A program made the translations under genes and the position numbers. Below are positions 33,690-45,656 of a stretch of DNA of 64,000 nt, piece by piece. The stretch lies in contig JAAROD010000029.1 of assembly GCA_012274445.1 (NCBI GenBank), positions 248,001-312,000 of the forward strand, read 5' to 3'. Every line of letters begins with the position of its first letter. Position 1 is the stretch's first letter. Origin of the DNA: Sclerotiophoma versabilis. Taxonomy: Eukaryota; Ascomycota; Dothideomycetes; Pleosporales; Didymellaceae. The notes below the pieces were generated by a model, which was not told the DNA's origin, searched no databases, and was given only the letters and a program-made list of their open reading frames with translations.

Positions 33690-35025
33690 TCAGCCTGTCC
33701 AGCCTTCTTGCGCAGTAGCCCAGCTTACCGCATCCCACACATCGCCCACAATCTGCCGAGGCTGGACGGCCGGTGGTGAGCCATCTACATAAACACCAGT
33801 CTTGACCAAGATGCTAGCCCAATCAGTTCCATAGGGACTTATGTAGTTGTTTCCACCTGCTATGTCGCTTGCAGGGTTGTCGCCAACCATGTATACGCGC
33901 TTCAGAGCCGCAAGCTCATCGCGGTCTCCTTGCAGGAGATGGCGACGATGTGCAATTAGTCGCTTCTCGGCAAACTCATATGTGGGCTTATAAGGTTTGC
34001 CCATAACAACCTTTTGTAGCTGAACACCTTCCCGCCCGCCTCCAGTAATTGCCGCCCATATGCCCTCGAGCGCCTCACGGAAGCCGCCTTGACCGAGCCT
34101 GGGCAAGTGATACTTTGCAGCCCACAAAAGATCAGGGTTTGAAAAATAGAGAGTCGGTTGTCCGTCCTGTTGATACCCCTTGTTTGGCAGAGCCGCGTTC
34201 CCGTTCTTGGAAGAAAGCGTCCCAAGGATTCCGCGCTCAGAGAGCAGGACATCTTTGATAATTTGAGCATCGAGTCCCCAGTCACGAGGATCGTTGTATA
34301 CGAAGACCGCATCGATACGAAGGGAGGTAGACGGCGAAGTAGGATCGATCGGAGCTGGAAGAGGTCGCGTGAACGTTTTGTAGTAAGATAACAGCTGCTG
34401 CGAGAAAGGCCAGACGTCCGGATAAGCGGCGAGTATATCGCCAGGCGTAACAACTGTCTTGAACCTGCACAAGCTGAGCACAAAGGTTCTGTGAAATCAG
34501 TTGCCTGGCGTCAACTTACCCATAAGCTTCCGCAACCTGTCTGCACTTGTCCTCGACCCCTCCAACCACCATGACAGTTTTATCTTTGTATTGATCCATA
34601 TCGGCGAAAGGAGTGTGACTCTGCACGAACATGCTAGTATCAAGAGGTACATGTAGCTTGCGGCTCAGGTCAGCCACTCGTTCAGACTCGTGCTTACCAC
34701 CGCCGTTGGTGAGTAGGATGAACGGTATACGCTGTGCCTGCAGATATGAAAGCGCTTCTTGAGCACGTGGTAGGGCATCCGAACTTCGAACCTAGATCCT
34801 GAATCAGCATGTTCTTTTTCAGTCCTGAAGATAGCATGCATACCAGAACGCCATCGATGCTGCAACTGTTAGCAGAGCTCTTTCCTAAAGCTTAGCAACG
34901 TGCCTTCCTTACTCAAAAGCGAACGCGAACTCAGGAATACGATGAGAGGCGACAGGAGCAGCTGTTTGAAGACCTCTGCGCAGCGGCAATCTTGCTATAC
35001 GCGGAGATAAAGTGCGGAGAACCAT
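33690..35025 (-). CDS. Mitochondrial HAD-superfamily hydrolase (CECR5 / YKR070W type)
   Basis: Exons 34913-35025, 34844-34859 (only 16 nt), 34520-34791 and 33690-34464 join in phase to 391 residues. The first ~30 residues are Arg-rich (a mitochondrial presequence). HAD motif I, DIDGVL (Asp38, Asp40), is split by the first intron; motif II is FILLTNGGG; the C-terminal motif is YMVGDNPASDIAGGN. This matches the class IIA HAD proteins related to human CECR5/HDHD5 and yeast YKR070W, probable phosphatases of unknown substrate. The micro-exon is required to complete motif I. Confidence 0.88.
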
Positions 35026-36076
35026 GTTGTCGATGGGGGAACAACTGGCACGTTCGACTACGAACAAAGCTTTGGGTGTTGACTGCAGGGTCTACGCTTC
35101 GGCTCTCCTGCGGCCGATTAGTCACTGCCACATTGTTTATCTCAACTTCCCAAGAGCTTCCGAGGTCAGAATCAACCGCCCAATGCCTCATAGCATATAC
35201 TGAGCACTGAAGTATATCCTAGTCATGCTTCGTTGACAGCGAGAGGGGCGTACCAATTGTCGCACCAAAGTAGGGAATCCTGTTGAACGCTAGCAAGCCC
35301 ATCACACAATGGCTAGCGGTGGGAAATCAGACAGCCGTTGCATCGTCGGGAGGCACTCTCTGTGAGCATAGATTGCGCGCTGCTTTTGTGGAAAGTGATG
35401 CTTCTGTACAAAAAGGTCACACCCGACAAACAACTCAGTAGCATCCCCATTGCCAATGTATAGAGCCTGCAGAGAGCTATCTTGGCAACATCTAATTTAG
35501 GATGCCCAACGAAGACACCTTTTACTTCTGCTCCAAGGACCGGGAAACCTGAACCAGATGTTTATCAATTCCGTGTTGGTTCGGATGGGGCGAATCTAGA
35601 AAGCCCTTGCGCTCATTTGGCGTACTTACATCACCTGGATTACTCTAGTCGCCGGTAGGGGCTGACCCCTTGTCTACTCCTTACATTCTGCCTTCTCAAT
35701 CCTCCTTCGAAGTTACATTTAGTTTTGCCGAATGTATCTAATATCAGCAGCCACATGTTGCTTGTGTTACAGAACAAAGACTTTATATTGAGTGGTTGCG
35801 CGCCATTGACAAACGTGGTCCTCCCTATGTATTGTGGTTGGGCGCGACCTCGAGAGAAAAATTGGTATGCATTTCAAGTGCAGGCTTCGCTTGGTTCCCT
35901 GCATGATCATTTCTTTGTTCGTTCGCCACTAGCATCTGCCAATCTGGTATATAAATCAGAACTGTCTGCTCTCTTCCAATTCCTCACTCACAACAGAAAG
36001 CTCACTCATTACAAGCTCGTAAACACTATTTTCGACCCCCAACCACCAACTAACCGACCAACCAGATAAATCCAAA
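35026..36076. promoter_or_regulatory. Long intergenic region with TATA-type promoter at its right end
   Basis: About 1 kb with no supported gene. A TATATAAAT box lies at 35948-35956, followed by CT-rich and CA-rich leader sequence up to the small ORF at 36077. This resembles promoters of strongly expressed fungal genes. Confidence 0.5.
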
Positions 36077-36166
36077 ATGAATGATGACGGTTCCGTTCGT
36101 GGTCCCCAGTGCTCAGTCCAGAAGTGTGGTGGCACCATCCGTGGTACTCAATGCACCATTCAGTAA
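36077..36166 (+). CDS. Candidate 29-residue peptide gene with internal duplication
   Basis: A 30-codon ORF that starts in good context (CAAAATGA) about 120 bp downstream of a TATA box. The peptide holds two 11-residue units, residues 5-15 and 19-29, matching G-[ST]-[VI]-R-G-x-Q-C-[ST]-[VI]-Q. Differences between the copies are conservative (S/T, V/I) while six positions are fixed, which suggests selection on protein. It has three Cys (12, 17, 26), too few for a classical fungal metallothionein, and no signal peptide. Function is unknown. It is shorter than gene finders normally accept, so expression is unproven. Confidence 0.45.
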   Translation: MNDDGSVRGPQCSVQKCGGTIRGTQCTIQ

Positions 36167-37064
36167 ATCACTCATGTAATTGAACGGAACCGCATAGGTT
36201 GGATAGTCACTGATCGAAACGCTTTCCAGCCTAAATCGAACTTCACTTCGCTCGATACCCATATAATACCGGAGACAACAGTCTCAGGATGCTTAACCCA
36301 GCTTTCAGCAAACCGAGATTTGTTTTCACCATCTCTTCGGTCCCACTTCGGCAGACAATCAACATTGGCAACTTTTTTCCTCGACAAACTTTATGGGCGG
36401 ACGTTCATGTTTATTTGGGGTGGAGGCAATGCTGATGCGCGGGACGAAGGGTTTTGTTTACTATGTAATGTTTATGAACCGGGAATACCCGCTTCGTTCA
36501 TCCAACATGATGAGGGGTTTCTTTTATAGAGCTTGTTAGAATCCATGACATTGTCTCACACGTCTGCTTGACCATGAGATATCGAACCTTAAATTGTGAC
36601 ACCACGTCACTTGGACAAAAGCCACCCATTGTCCTTATGACGAAGCGCACATTGGAGGGAACTCGATGGGCCCACAAAACTCATCAGTCTGGGGATTCAT
36701 CCTGCTTATCTTATCCAGATACAATGACTGTAGATGCGTGTTTCTTGAGTCGACCGATACACCATTCAGCCATCGTTCGATGAGAAGCGAGAGAAGTTTC
36801 GTTCTTGAGACAAGTTATATTAAGAAAATGGATGACTCAATGCGATGACAGGGTAAAAGCCAGCCGTGCACGATCACCAAAGTGAACGTGAAAGACACAC
36901 AGGCCCGCTCCACCAATGAGGACATTACTATAGACGGGCGTACTAATGATCCAGCTGCAGTACAATGACCGTTAAGCCCTGGGAAGAAATCTGAATCCGG
37001 TGATCAGTGTCTGGGCATTTCAAGAAGAGGTGTAGCTGGAGCGGGTAGCTGAAGTGGAGTAAAC
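36167..37064. other. Intergenic region
   Basis: About 900 bp, moderately AT-rich, between the small ORF and the 3' end of the SET gene. A possible terminal exon of the SET gene lies at 36972-36990. Otherwise nothing is recognised. Confidence 0.45.
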
Positions 37065-39726
37065 TCACCTCCCTCTCATAGTCCGTGGTCTGCTTTGTGC
37101 GGGGTGATATGGTTTCTTTATACCCGCACCGGTGCCATGCAAGCTTCGTGGGGTGGAAGCGAGCTTCTGTCGTGTAAATCTGGATCTGTTTGCGAGCGGA
37201 GCGCGGGTTGTTCCACCACGTTTTGTAGTTAATCGCGGTGGCGAGGCCTGTGAATCGGAATCAAAGTTAAAGACTCGCTTTCTGCCTTCCTTCGACGCAC
37301 TACGCAACGAAGCTGGTGTGATATTGGGAGACGCGTCTTCGTCAGACTCGTCATCTTCGACGTCCGAATCCGAAGTAGGAGTGCTCGGTCTTTTTGAGGG
37401 TGCCAGGCCTTTCCTGCCGTTCAACGCTGGGTTGGTACGTCGCGAGGTTGCGTTTACACGCGCAGACTTGTTGACAGCCTTCAAAGCACCAGGTTTTGTT
37501 ACCTTTCGCTGCAGGCTGACAGTAGTGGTTCTTGTTGATTTGAGCGAGCCCTTGACTGTGCGCCTCACTACAGTTGGGCGCAATCGTTTCGAGAGGGTCA
37601 AAGCGGAAGATCGTTTCATAGCACGGTCCTCGCGGGACGCGATCTGCCTAGAGTGCTCGACTGCGTCGATTTCGGCTTGTTCGCGAGCGGCTCTCGTTGC
37701 GGCATCAACATTTTTCACCCTCGGAGTTGCAGAGTTTCCAGTGTAGATCTTCCGCTTCTTAGGGGAGTTGGCATTACTTTCCGATCTCGCGCGGCCTGAA
37801 CCAAGGAGATTTTGGAGCTTGCGCTTGGTCCCAGCAATGAAAGCAGAAGCGATGGACTTCTCCTCTACCGGCTTCTTTGGCTTTGGACCAAGAACACCCC
37901 GGCAAGACTCGGTGCCACAGCGGCATTCTTGTATGTTCTTTTGGGAGAATGGGCTTTACAGGGTTAGGAAGATATTACCAATAATATGTCTCAGTCGACT
38001 TACTCGAAGTTATAGTCGTACGTCAGCTCTTCGCCAGTCATGACTCCGCGAGAACCGGCAAAAAGGGCCATTCTTGGCTCTCCACCAACAGTCCACTTGA
38101 TCATTTCGCAGTTGGGCTCGCAGGAGTGATTTACGAATCGTGCGATAGTACCTCGAGTAGCATCGATGATCATTTTGTTGTCAAAGCTCATAAGATAGTA
38201 GCACTGGTCTATGTTAGCCTAGATTCCAGTGCACATAATTTTCCTTACCTTATCTTTTTTGTAGATCTGCTTCATGCGCCTCTCACACTCAGATTGAGTG
38301 ATGATCTCACCAGCGTATTCGACAATGATCTGATGGGGCTGGAAGGTCCTCATTGCTCGAACGCCATACCCACGGCCGTTGGTCTCCATAACTTCGACGC
38401 CATAATCATATCCATTTCCCTTACCCCGTCGCTTGAGCTCTGCAAACGGGCGGTTCCCGCATTCCTCTGGTGTGAGTCTACAGTTCGTGCTGTCACATTC
38501 GTACGCCATGATACGATTGTGGCAAGCTTCTCCACATCCATCCTCAGGATCACAATAGCATTGAGACGAATCTTGCTTGTCGCGCTTCCACAAAGCAGAC
38601 GCGTCACCAATGAATCGGTCTATGTCAGTGTTAGTTAATACTGGCGGAAGAGGGCAGGTACCATACTTTTAGAAAGTTTGACCCAACCGTCCACCTTGAC
38701 CTTCCTAGGTAGAGGATTGTACGTGTCAAAAGGAAGCTTGAAGTGTCGATACACATGGTGAGGGTCTTCGTCCAGCATACGACCGCCAGCAAACATAGGA
38801 AGAGGAAGAATCTCGCTTTCCTTCTGCTTCCTAGCTCTCTTCTTTGCGCGATTCTGGGTCTCTGACAAGCGAGCGTCGAAGTTGCGATGTTGACCAACGT
38901 ACAGACCCTGCTTTAGCCAAGCCTTGGATTTGGGCTTCAGATACTGTTTCTGCTCTGAGGTAGCGTCTGTGGCATCCTCCTCGGGAGTGTCTGTCGCGGT
39001 GCGTGGGCGTCTCGCAGACGACGGACTAGCAGAAGATGTAGTAGACTTACGGTGGGAATCTGATGCACTCCTCCGGAGAGCTTTCTGGACAAGAGACTTG
39101 GCTCCCGCAAGCGAGGCTGCCACAGGCTCGCCAACCCCAGTACTGTTGCGCAGAGCTTCCTTACGAAGATCTGTGCCCCGCGAAGAGGTGCGGCGACGCA
39201 GGGCTTGAGCGGTCTCAGCAGCGAGCTGTTCGTCTGCAGAGTCAAGGGCGCCAGACACGTTCGCCTTTTGCTTGGGTGTCCTTTTCTTCGCTGGTGTGTC
39301 GCTACCCCTGGGAGCCAGTTCCTCGAGCGAGCCGTGCAGGACGTTTGTATGGTGCTTCTCAAGGTACTTTGTGGGTGTGTGAATCGCGGTTCCGGCGAGG
39401 ATCTGTACGTTGTACGTGACAACAGACTTGCGCGAACTTCGAGACGGCCGGCGGCCCTCAGTGTTCGGCGTGTCGGGCGCTGAAAGTGGCGTGTCCATAT
39501 GCGCGGCAGCTCCTGGGCTCACTGAAGCCTCATCGTACAGTTCCGTCGTCTGCTCCAGCTTTGTTATTTCGGACATGATGCTGGCGCCGTCGTCGAGGCT
39601 CGTGGGCGGTGTCGAGATAGGCGGCGACGCGCTGGACGTGGCGCGGGCGCGGGTGTGCTGGGTCGCGTTGTTGGACAGCATGGACGATGTAGACGTGGGC
39701 GAACCGACTCGCTCAGCCATTGTCAT
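37065..39726 (-). CDS. AWS-SET-postSET histone H3 lysine methyltransferase (Ash1-like)
   Basis: Exons 38667-39726, 38249-38619, 38004-38203 and 37065-37953 join in phase to 839 residues. A disordered N-terminus (1-330) is followed by a Cys-rich AWS domain (about 365-405; CYCDPEDGCGEACHNR), a SET domain (about 415-545) with GYGVRAMRTF, YAGEIIT, RFVNHSCEPNC and the Tyr of TYDYNFD, and a post-SET CRCGTESCRG. The basic Ser-rich C-terminus of ~280 residues may bind chromatin. AWS plus SET without WW or SRI domains fits fungal Ash1-type H3K36 methyltransferases better than Set2. The stop codon overlaps a perfect AG|GTGAGT donor, so a further intron (36991-37068) and an end at 36972 (844 residues) are possible. 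Starts at 39726 and 39720 are both usable. Confidence 0.88.
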
Positions 39727-40295
39727 CAAGGGATCGCTTTGCGGGTCGCGTGGCAAGTGTTTCGTTGCAGGGCAGGGCAGTGACGCGCAAAGGAGGTCGC
39801 CGGTCTCACGGGCGCTGGCGGAGCAACAGTGCCAAAGTACACGCGTGGTAGGCGCGCATGCACTCCCAAGACGGTGCAGATGGGTCAATCAGGCCTGCAC
39901 AGAGGTGCGTGCAGACACGACCAACATGGCGACTAAGAACAAGGTCGATTGCGAGTTGAGGGTTGGTCGGCGGAGGTGCGTGAACCAATCCAGGTAAACA
40001 TATCAAGCTAGTCAGCCAGCCAATTAGGCTACTCAGATCTGCCAGTGTCACCACCCACGCATTCCGTCTCATTAGCTGGAGAAGCCGAAAGAATTGCTGT
40101 ATGAATCCGAGTCGACTTTCGCCAGCAGCAGACCTGTCATCGGCATCTTTGCACTGTGTATCATCACTCATTATGCCGCGGATTCGACCTCTGCACATGC
40201 CCAAGGCACACTGGACATAATCAAACAACGGCTGACAGCTGCAGTTGGACGTCAAATTGATTCATTTACTACATATACCAGAGCATGCTCATCAC
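39727..40295. other. Intergenic region between SET and DHHC genes
   Basis: About 570 bp with the SET-gene promoter and the DHHC-gene 3' UTR. No gene is seen. Confidence 0.5.
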
Positions 40296-42244
40296 TCATT
40301 GTGCAGTGTTCGCGTCGGGTGGCGTTCGAAGCGCTCTTCCAGCCGGCCCTTGGAAGCCTTGGCTGTTACTAACATCTTGCATTTCCAACCCTCCGCCCTG
40401 CTGCTCAGCAGCTAAAGGCGCCGTGCGCTTGCCTTTGCGAGGGTTGAATCTTTGGTCTCCTTCTTCGTACTCCTTCTTGAAGTGCAGGTAGGTCGGTGGG
40501 CGCGGACGTTGCAACACTGCAATCCAGTTCTTGATAAGTGAACCCTGCGTAAAGGGTCGGTGTCTGTCCTTCTTCATGAATTTGTGAGAGTTCAAGTATT
40601 CGCGGGTAGTCTCGCCTCTGCCCACAAGGAACAGATGATATATGCCAAGGCTGAAAGGGTATGCCCATCCCAACAGTCCATAGATGGACATTGCAAATGG
40701 AACCCGCCAACGGTTTATCGCTTGGCCGAAGGAAGCAGAGTTCCTCGCACGCCAAATCAGGATATGCGCCAGGCTTGCTCCTAGCAGAAAGAGTCCAAGC
40801 AATGTTGTAGCGCAGACAAAAACAAAAAAGTAACGATAGTTACGACGGCCCACACAGTTGTTGAGCCATACGCAGTGGTGATCTTGGGTTTCAACACAAT
40901 TGTCACATATGCGGCAGTGGTGCGCACGTGGAGGACGCCAGATGTTACAGCTCTTGCAGTACTTGGTTGGTACCTCCATTGCTGCATTTGTGCCAGTTGC
41001 CGAAACGACCATCGTCCACTCGGTTGTCGGTGGACCAAGATTCAAGGGATCTTCATTAGGGTTAGTGGGTGCAAAGGGGTGTAGATTACGAGGCAGGATC
41101 TATCAAGGTCAGCGTTGAACAGAAAGAGCCCAATACAATACTTACGCCTGGGTCGGAAGCAGATGCATGGACGAAGGACGAAACGGATATTAAAAACAGG
41201 TAAGCAAAGATAATGGGTATCGATGGAGAAACATTAAGCCATAGCCATGGTGCACTGCATATCAATCAGCTAAGTTGAAAACACGGTTTGTGGGAGGTGA
41301 ACACACGAAAAGCCGAAGAAGAGGGCGGCCGGCAGTATCATCATAATTGCAGTTGCAATATTCACAGGCCTGTCGCGCGTATTTTGTAGTCGTCCGCCCC
41401 AACAGAAAGCCGTGTTTCCGGAGAAGTACTGATAGTTCTTGCCAAGCTCTCTCTTCACAGCCTGCTTGGTGGATTCTCTTCGGGCAAGTCTGGGGGATGA
41501 TTCCGCAGAAGTGAGCTTCTCGTGGCCCTGATGAACACGCATCTGAGCGGAGCGGCCATCACGGCTGGGCAGCATGAAGCTAGAGCGGAAAGAGCGAGGT
41601 GACTTCGCTGGAGTTGGGAGCTTGCCAGTATCATTGCTATGCGTGTTGGCGAAATCCAGGTGCTGGGGTCGGGGCCGCTGAAGAGGTGTGATGCTTTCAT
41701 CCCGACTGCGTACAGTCTCGGCTCCTGTGGGCGTTGTGTTCGCGGTTGTCCGGTCGGGCATGTCTCGGTCGGTGATGTCAGTTCCGCGGGAAGGCGGAGG
41801 CTGGTCAAGCTCGCGATGGAGGCCCAGTGTAGGTTGGCCGCGCGTTGTCTGTGTGGAGCCAACGCTCTGGCGGTATGAACTGGCAGTAGAATCGCGCACG
41901 TTGTCGGCGTGAAGAGAGCTGTGGCCGAGGAGGGATGTTGGTCGCTGGTTGCGCTGTTGCTGGAGACGCTGCGAGCTCATGGGTCGAAAGAATCCGTGGG
42001 CAGCCAGCGGGACATGGGTTCTGCTCGCAGCCGTCGTTGGGCGGCTGTGTCCCAGGCTGCCTGCGACGCTCATGCCGCCTCCCCGTCGCGGCGCTGTGGG
42101 CTGCGACCATCGTCCCTGGCTGCCCGAATGTGCGGTTGTGATGGAAGATGGGCGTGAGGGAGGCAGCGACGGCTCGCCGACCGGGCCAGTCATGCCCAGC
42201 ACGCGGCTGCCCGTCGAGCTGCGCTTCTGTTCGATTGTCGTCAT
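40296..42244 (-). CDS. ERF2: DHHC palmitoyltransferase (Erf2 type)
   Basis: Exons 41307-42244, 41146-41254 and 40296-41099 join in phase to 616 residues. A long disordered N-terminus (1-285) precedes four membrane segments. Just after the second is DPGILPRNLHPF, typical of Erf2. The Cys-rich domain is KYCKSCNIWRPPRAHHCR followed by DHHCVWLNNCVG, where the DHHC Cys is the acyl carrier. The TTxE motif appears as TTRE. Erf2 with Erf4 palmitoylates Ras at the ER in yeast; the same is inferred here. The ATG at 42244 was chosen because upstream codons in the frame read through GC-rich leader DNA. Confidence 0.92.
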
Positions 42245-42626
42245 GGGCGGAGCGTGGTGGTGGTCAGGGTTGTGGCTGATATCCTCATGACATCGACGGT
42301 GGAAGGCGCGGAATAGTGAAGGGAAGGTGCGAAGGAGCGACAGGAAGGGAAGGGACGCGCAGGGCGAGCGGCTCTGTGGCGCGGCGAGGGCGCGCGTTGG
42401 CAACAGCGGGCGCTGAGAAGATTGTGAGTTATGAACGCAAAGGGGCCGGTGATTAATGCTCGACCGGTTGCCCTAGGGCTGCTGCGAGGTCCGGGACCCA
42501 CTAAGCCGCTTCGGGATACACGCAGCTTGGCTCGAACCACTGTGCCCAGCTTTGTCGTCAGTCCCGCCAGTCCACCACGCACTCTCTCCGCAACCCCCGT
42601 CGACTCCCACCCACACCGACACAGCC
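42245..42626. promoter_or_regulatory. Divergent promoter, DHHC gene / small mitochondrial gene
   Basis: A 382-bp divergent intergenic region, GC-rich on both flanks. No further elements were recognised. Confidence 0.5.
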
Positions 42627-43261
42627 ATGTCCTCCATCGCCGCCCGCTCAGCCTTCCGCGCCGCCCCCCGCCTTCGCGCCGCCGCCCCTGCCCGCCGCTG
42701 GGCCAGCAACGCCGCCGCCTCTGACTCTGGACACGCCGAGAGGCAGGCTGGCAAGGACGCCCTTAAGACCGGGGCGAAGCGCGACCCCGAGCTCTATGTA
42801 TGCGGCGAGCTTCTGCCATGTCGGAAGATGCAATTGGAGGCTAATTGAGTCGCATAGGTGCTCTTGGCCATCATGAGCGGTGTCTTCGGACTCGCAGGCT
42901 GGCACTTCTGTAAGCTCCCTAGCTCGTTGGACGACGTGCCATCGTGCAATTCCATGCTGAACTCGCGCAGCCCGTTCGCCCACCAGCGCCTCGTCTGAGC
43001 GAACCGTTTCCAAGGCCGAGCACAGCGAGCCCTGGAAGTCTGGTGGCTCCAGCCCATACCAGTACCACCCTGGTGGTGATACCAGCGTGAAGAAGGACGC
43101 CCCTTCGGCCCTGAACGTCGTCGTAATTCCGAACGTGACACTCCCCAAGGTATGCTAGCCCTATGGCGTTGTAATGACTGTATCTGTGAAAGCACTGCTT
43201 AACGATTTGCCAACAGGAGCTCCACGACACATACAACAAGTGGGGCAAGGACGGCTACTAA
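42627..43261 (+). CDS. Small mitochondrial inner-membrane-like protein, unknown function
   Basis: Exons 42627-42797, 42858-42909, 42971-43149 and 43217-43261 join in phase to 148 residues. The first ~28 residues are Arg/Ala-rich without acids, a clear mitochondrial presequence (cleavage probably near RRWASN). One membrane segment follows (LYVLLAIMSGVFGLAGWHF), then a hydrophilic tail ending DTYNKWGKDGY. It looks like a fungal respiratory-chain accessory protein, but I cannot name it. The third exon start was set by phase, since nearer AG sites break the frame. Confidence 0.8.
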
Positions 43262-43720
43262 GCTGCTATTTGTCAGCCGATGCTTGAACTCCCTACGATT
43301 GCTTGAGAAGAGCAGACACCAATGCCTGGACACCGTTTCATTTAGAAGTCAACTGTACATAAGCCATGTAGCAGGAATCGAAGACCTAGAAGTATTTGTC
43401 CTCCCACTGATGATCGTGATTTGAACTTGGAACTCTCAAAGCTCATGAAAAAATTATCATCATATCCTTTCTGCGCTTGTATAAGATGGAAACCGTAGCT
43501 TACGAGAGTAACGAATTGCCAAATTTGCTGCGCAATATGCGATGCATAGCTCAAACAAAAAAGAACGACAGTGGTCTCACACCTGTGCATATGTTCAAAT
43601 CTCGTGTCAGTCACATACGGGAAGTACATAGCTAGAGCTTGATATGAGCACGCCGAGGGCATCAATATCTATGGGTATCTTATGCTTTTTTTGGAGTCCG
43701 ATCAGTCACCGAACGTATGA
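43262..43720. other. Convergent 3' intergenic region
   Basis: About 460 bp between convergent stops, AT-rich. No gene is seen. Confidence 0.5.
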
Positions 43721-45429
43721 TTATATGCCGTTAGCACTGGGCAGTCGCTTGCGAATCTCGGTGGCCATGTCTTTCCTGTCAACAAGCACACCATCCTTCT
43801 CCGGGTTGTTCTCATCGGTGATACCCATAACCTTGATCTTGACCTTTCCTACTTTCAATTCCTCTTCTCCCAAGATAACCGCCAGTGGCACACCAGCAGA
43901 CTCCGCCTGTTTGAACTGCTGCGGTAGCTTTGGCTTGAGCTTGTACGAGAATTCGGTCTTGATATCCGAAGCCCACAACTCCTGAGCAACCTGCATGCGT
44001 TCTGTCAACATGCCTGTAAAGCCCTTACCGCCGAATGCCATGACAAAGACGTCAACGTCCTTCGCACGTTGCGTCGATTCACCCCGAGCTTTGATAATGC
44101 TGATGATGCGGTCGATGCCGAAGGAGATACCCACACATGGGATGGGTTTGCCGCTGAACATGCCGACTAAGTTGTCGTAGCGACCTCCCGCTGCGACGCT
44201 GCCAACGCCGATCTCTTGTTTTTTGCCATCTGTTCGAGGAGCGGAACCGTCGGTGACAACTTCGTAGATCAGACCAGTGTAGTAATCCAGGCCTCTGGCG
44301 AGTGATAAGTCGAAAGACACGTGGCTCCGTGCATCAAAAGCGTCCAGGTAGGCAAATAGTAACTCCATGTCATGAATGCCCTTTTTCACGTCGTCGTTCT
44401 GCGAGAGTACGGGGTCTGACTTGAGGAACTCGATAATGTCATCTCCACCCTTGCGTTGCACCCATTCTCCGATTTTGTCTGCAATGTCTGCGGATAGACC
44501 CTTTGTCTCCATCTCTTGCTTCACCTCTGCCCAGGGTAGCTGTGAAGTGTTAGCGAGGCAGTTTTTACGTAGAACTGTCTTTCAAGAGCATCCGTACCTT
44601 GTCCAGTTTATCCACAGCAGAACTGATCGGTCGTATCAGATCATCTTTCACACCGGCAGCTTTAAACATACCGTCCAAGATCTTACGGTGGTTCATCTTG
44701 ATGGTATATGATTCCCAGCCGAGAGCCTTGAAGACATCGTTTACGATCTTGAGAACTTCGGCGTCAGGGATCATTGCATCGTATGCGCCAGCGATGTCGA
44801 AATCGCACTGGTAGAATTCCCTCATGCGGCCCTTGGTCATGGCAGGTTGATCACGACGGTAGACCTTAGCGATCTGGTAGCGCTTGAAGCTTTGAACGCT
44901 GGGGTTCATGGCAAGCCATCGCGCAAGCGGGACCGTCAAATCGTAGCGTAGCGAGCAGAGCTCTCCTCCTTGGTCTTGCAGGTCGTAGATGAGCTTCGAG
45001 TCCTCTCCATATTTGCCACTAAGAATTTCCTTCAGCTCGAAGACGGGGGTGTCAAGGGTCGTGGCGCCGTGGCGCTTGAAGACGGTGGTCACAGTCTCGA
45101 AAAGGCGATCACGGAGAGCAGCATCCTCGCCAGTCCCTGGCAGTATCAGCACACCTTGGCTCAGTCCAGACGACGCAAAGCTAGAGCGTAAAGTGTGGCC
45201 TACAGTCTCGCGTGCCCTTGGGCACCTTCAAGTTGAAATTCTTGGACTTGTCGTCTTTGCCCATGTCGTCATCAATAGCATCAACCGAAGGTTGAATGCT
45301 GTGTATGCGGCGGGGTTGGAAAGGGCGAGCTGGCGCAGTGAAGCAACGAATTTTACTGCGAACAATTGTGTGTCGCGGGATGTTTTGGAGGAGCGCGGGG
45401 CAGGCGAAGTGGGGTGGAAAGAGCCGCAT
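43721..45429 (-). CDS. HTS1: Histidyl-tRNA synthetase, probably dual mitochondrial/cytosolic
   Basis: Exons 45204-45429, 44598-45136 and 43721-44539 join in phase to 527 residues. The class II core begins at VPKGTRDW. Motif 2 appears around RYDLTVPLARW and GRMREFYQCDFDIAG, the HisA signature is LARGLDYYTGLIYEV, and the C-terminal anticodon-binding domain starts near VDVFVMAFG. From the ATG at 45429 the first ~55 residues are a mitochondrial-type presequence rich in Arg and Pro. A second in-frame ATG at 45264 (Met56) begins MGKDDKSKNFN, a typical cytosolic start. One gene making both forms is known for yeast HTS1. Confidence 0.95.
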
Positions 45430-45656
45430 GAGCAAGAAAGTGACTCAACAGGGAAAGGGCAAGCGCGTCAGAGCAAAGGAAAGTTGGAGAACCCAAAGTC
45501 GCTCGGAAACTGGCCCGTGCGTTTCATGTGTAATTCACAGTGCAAAAGTTACTTGGGAGATGCACGTCCGTTTGTTTGATAGGGTATCTAGAGCGCATTC
45601 CTCGTTGGAAGAGTCAAACAGAGAAGATGAAAGATGCTACCTTTTGTGGGTACCTA

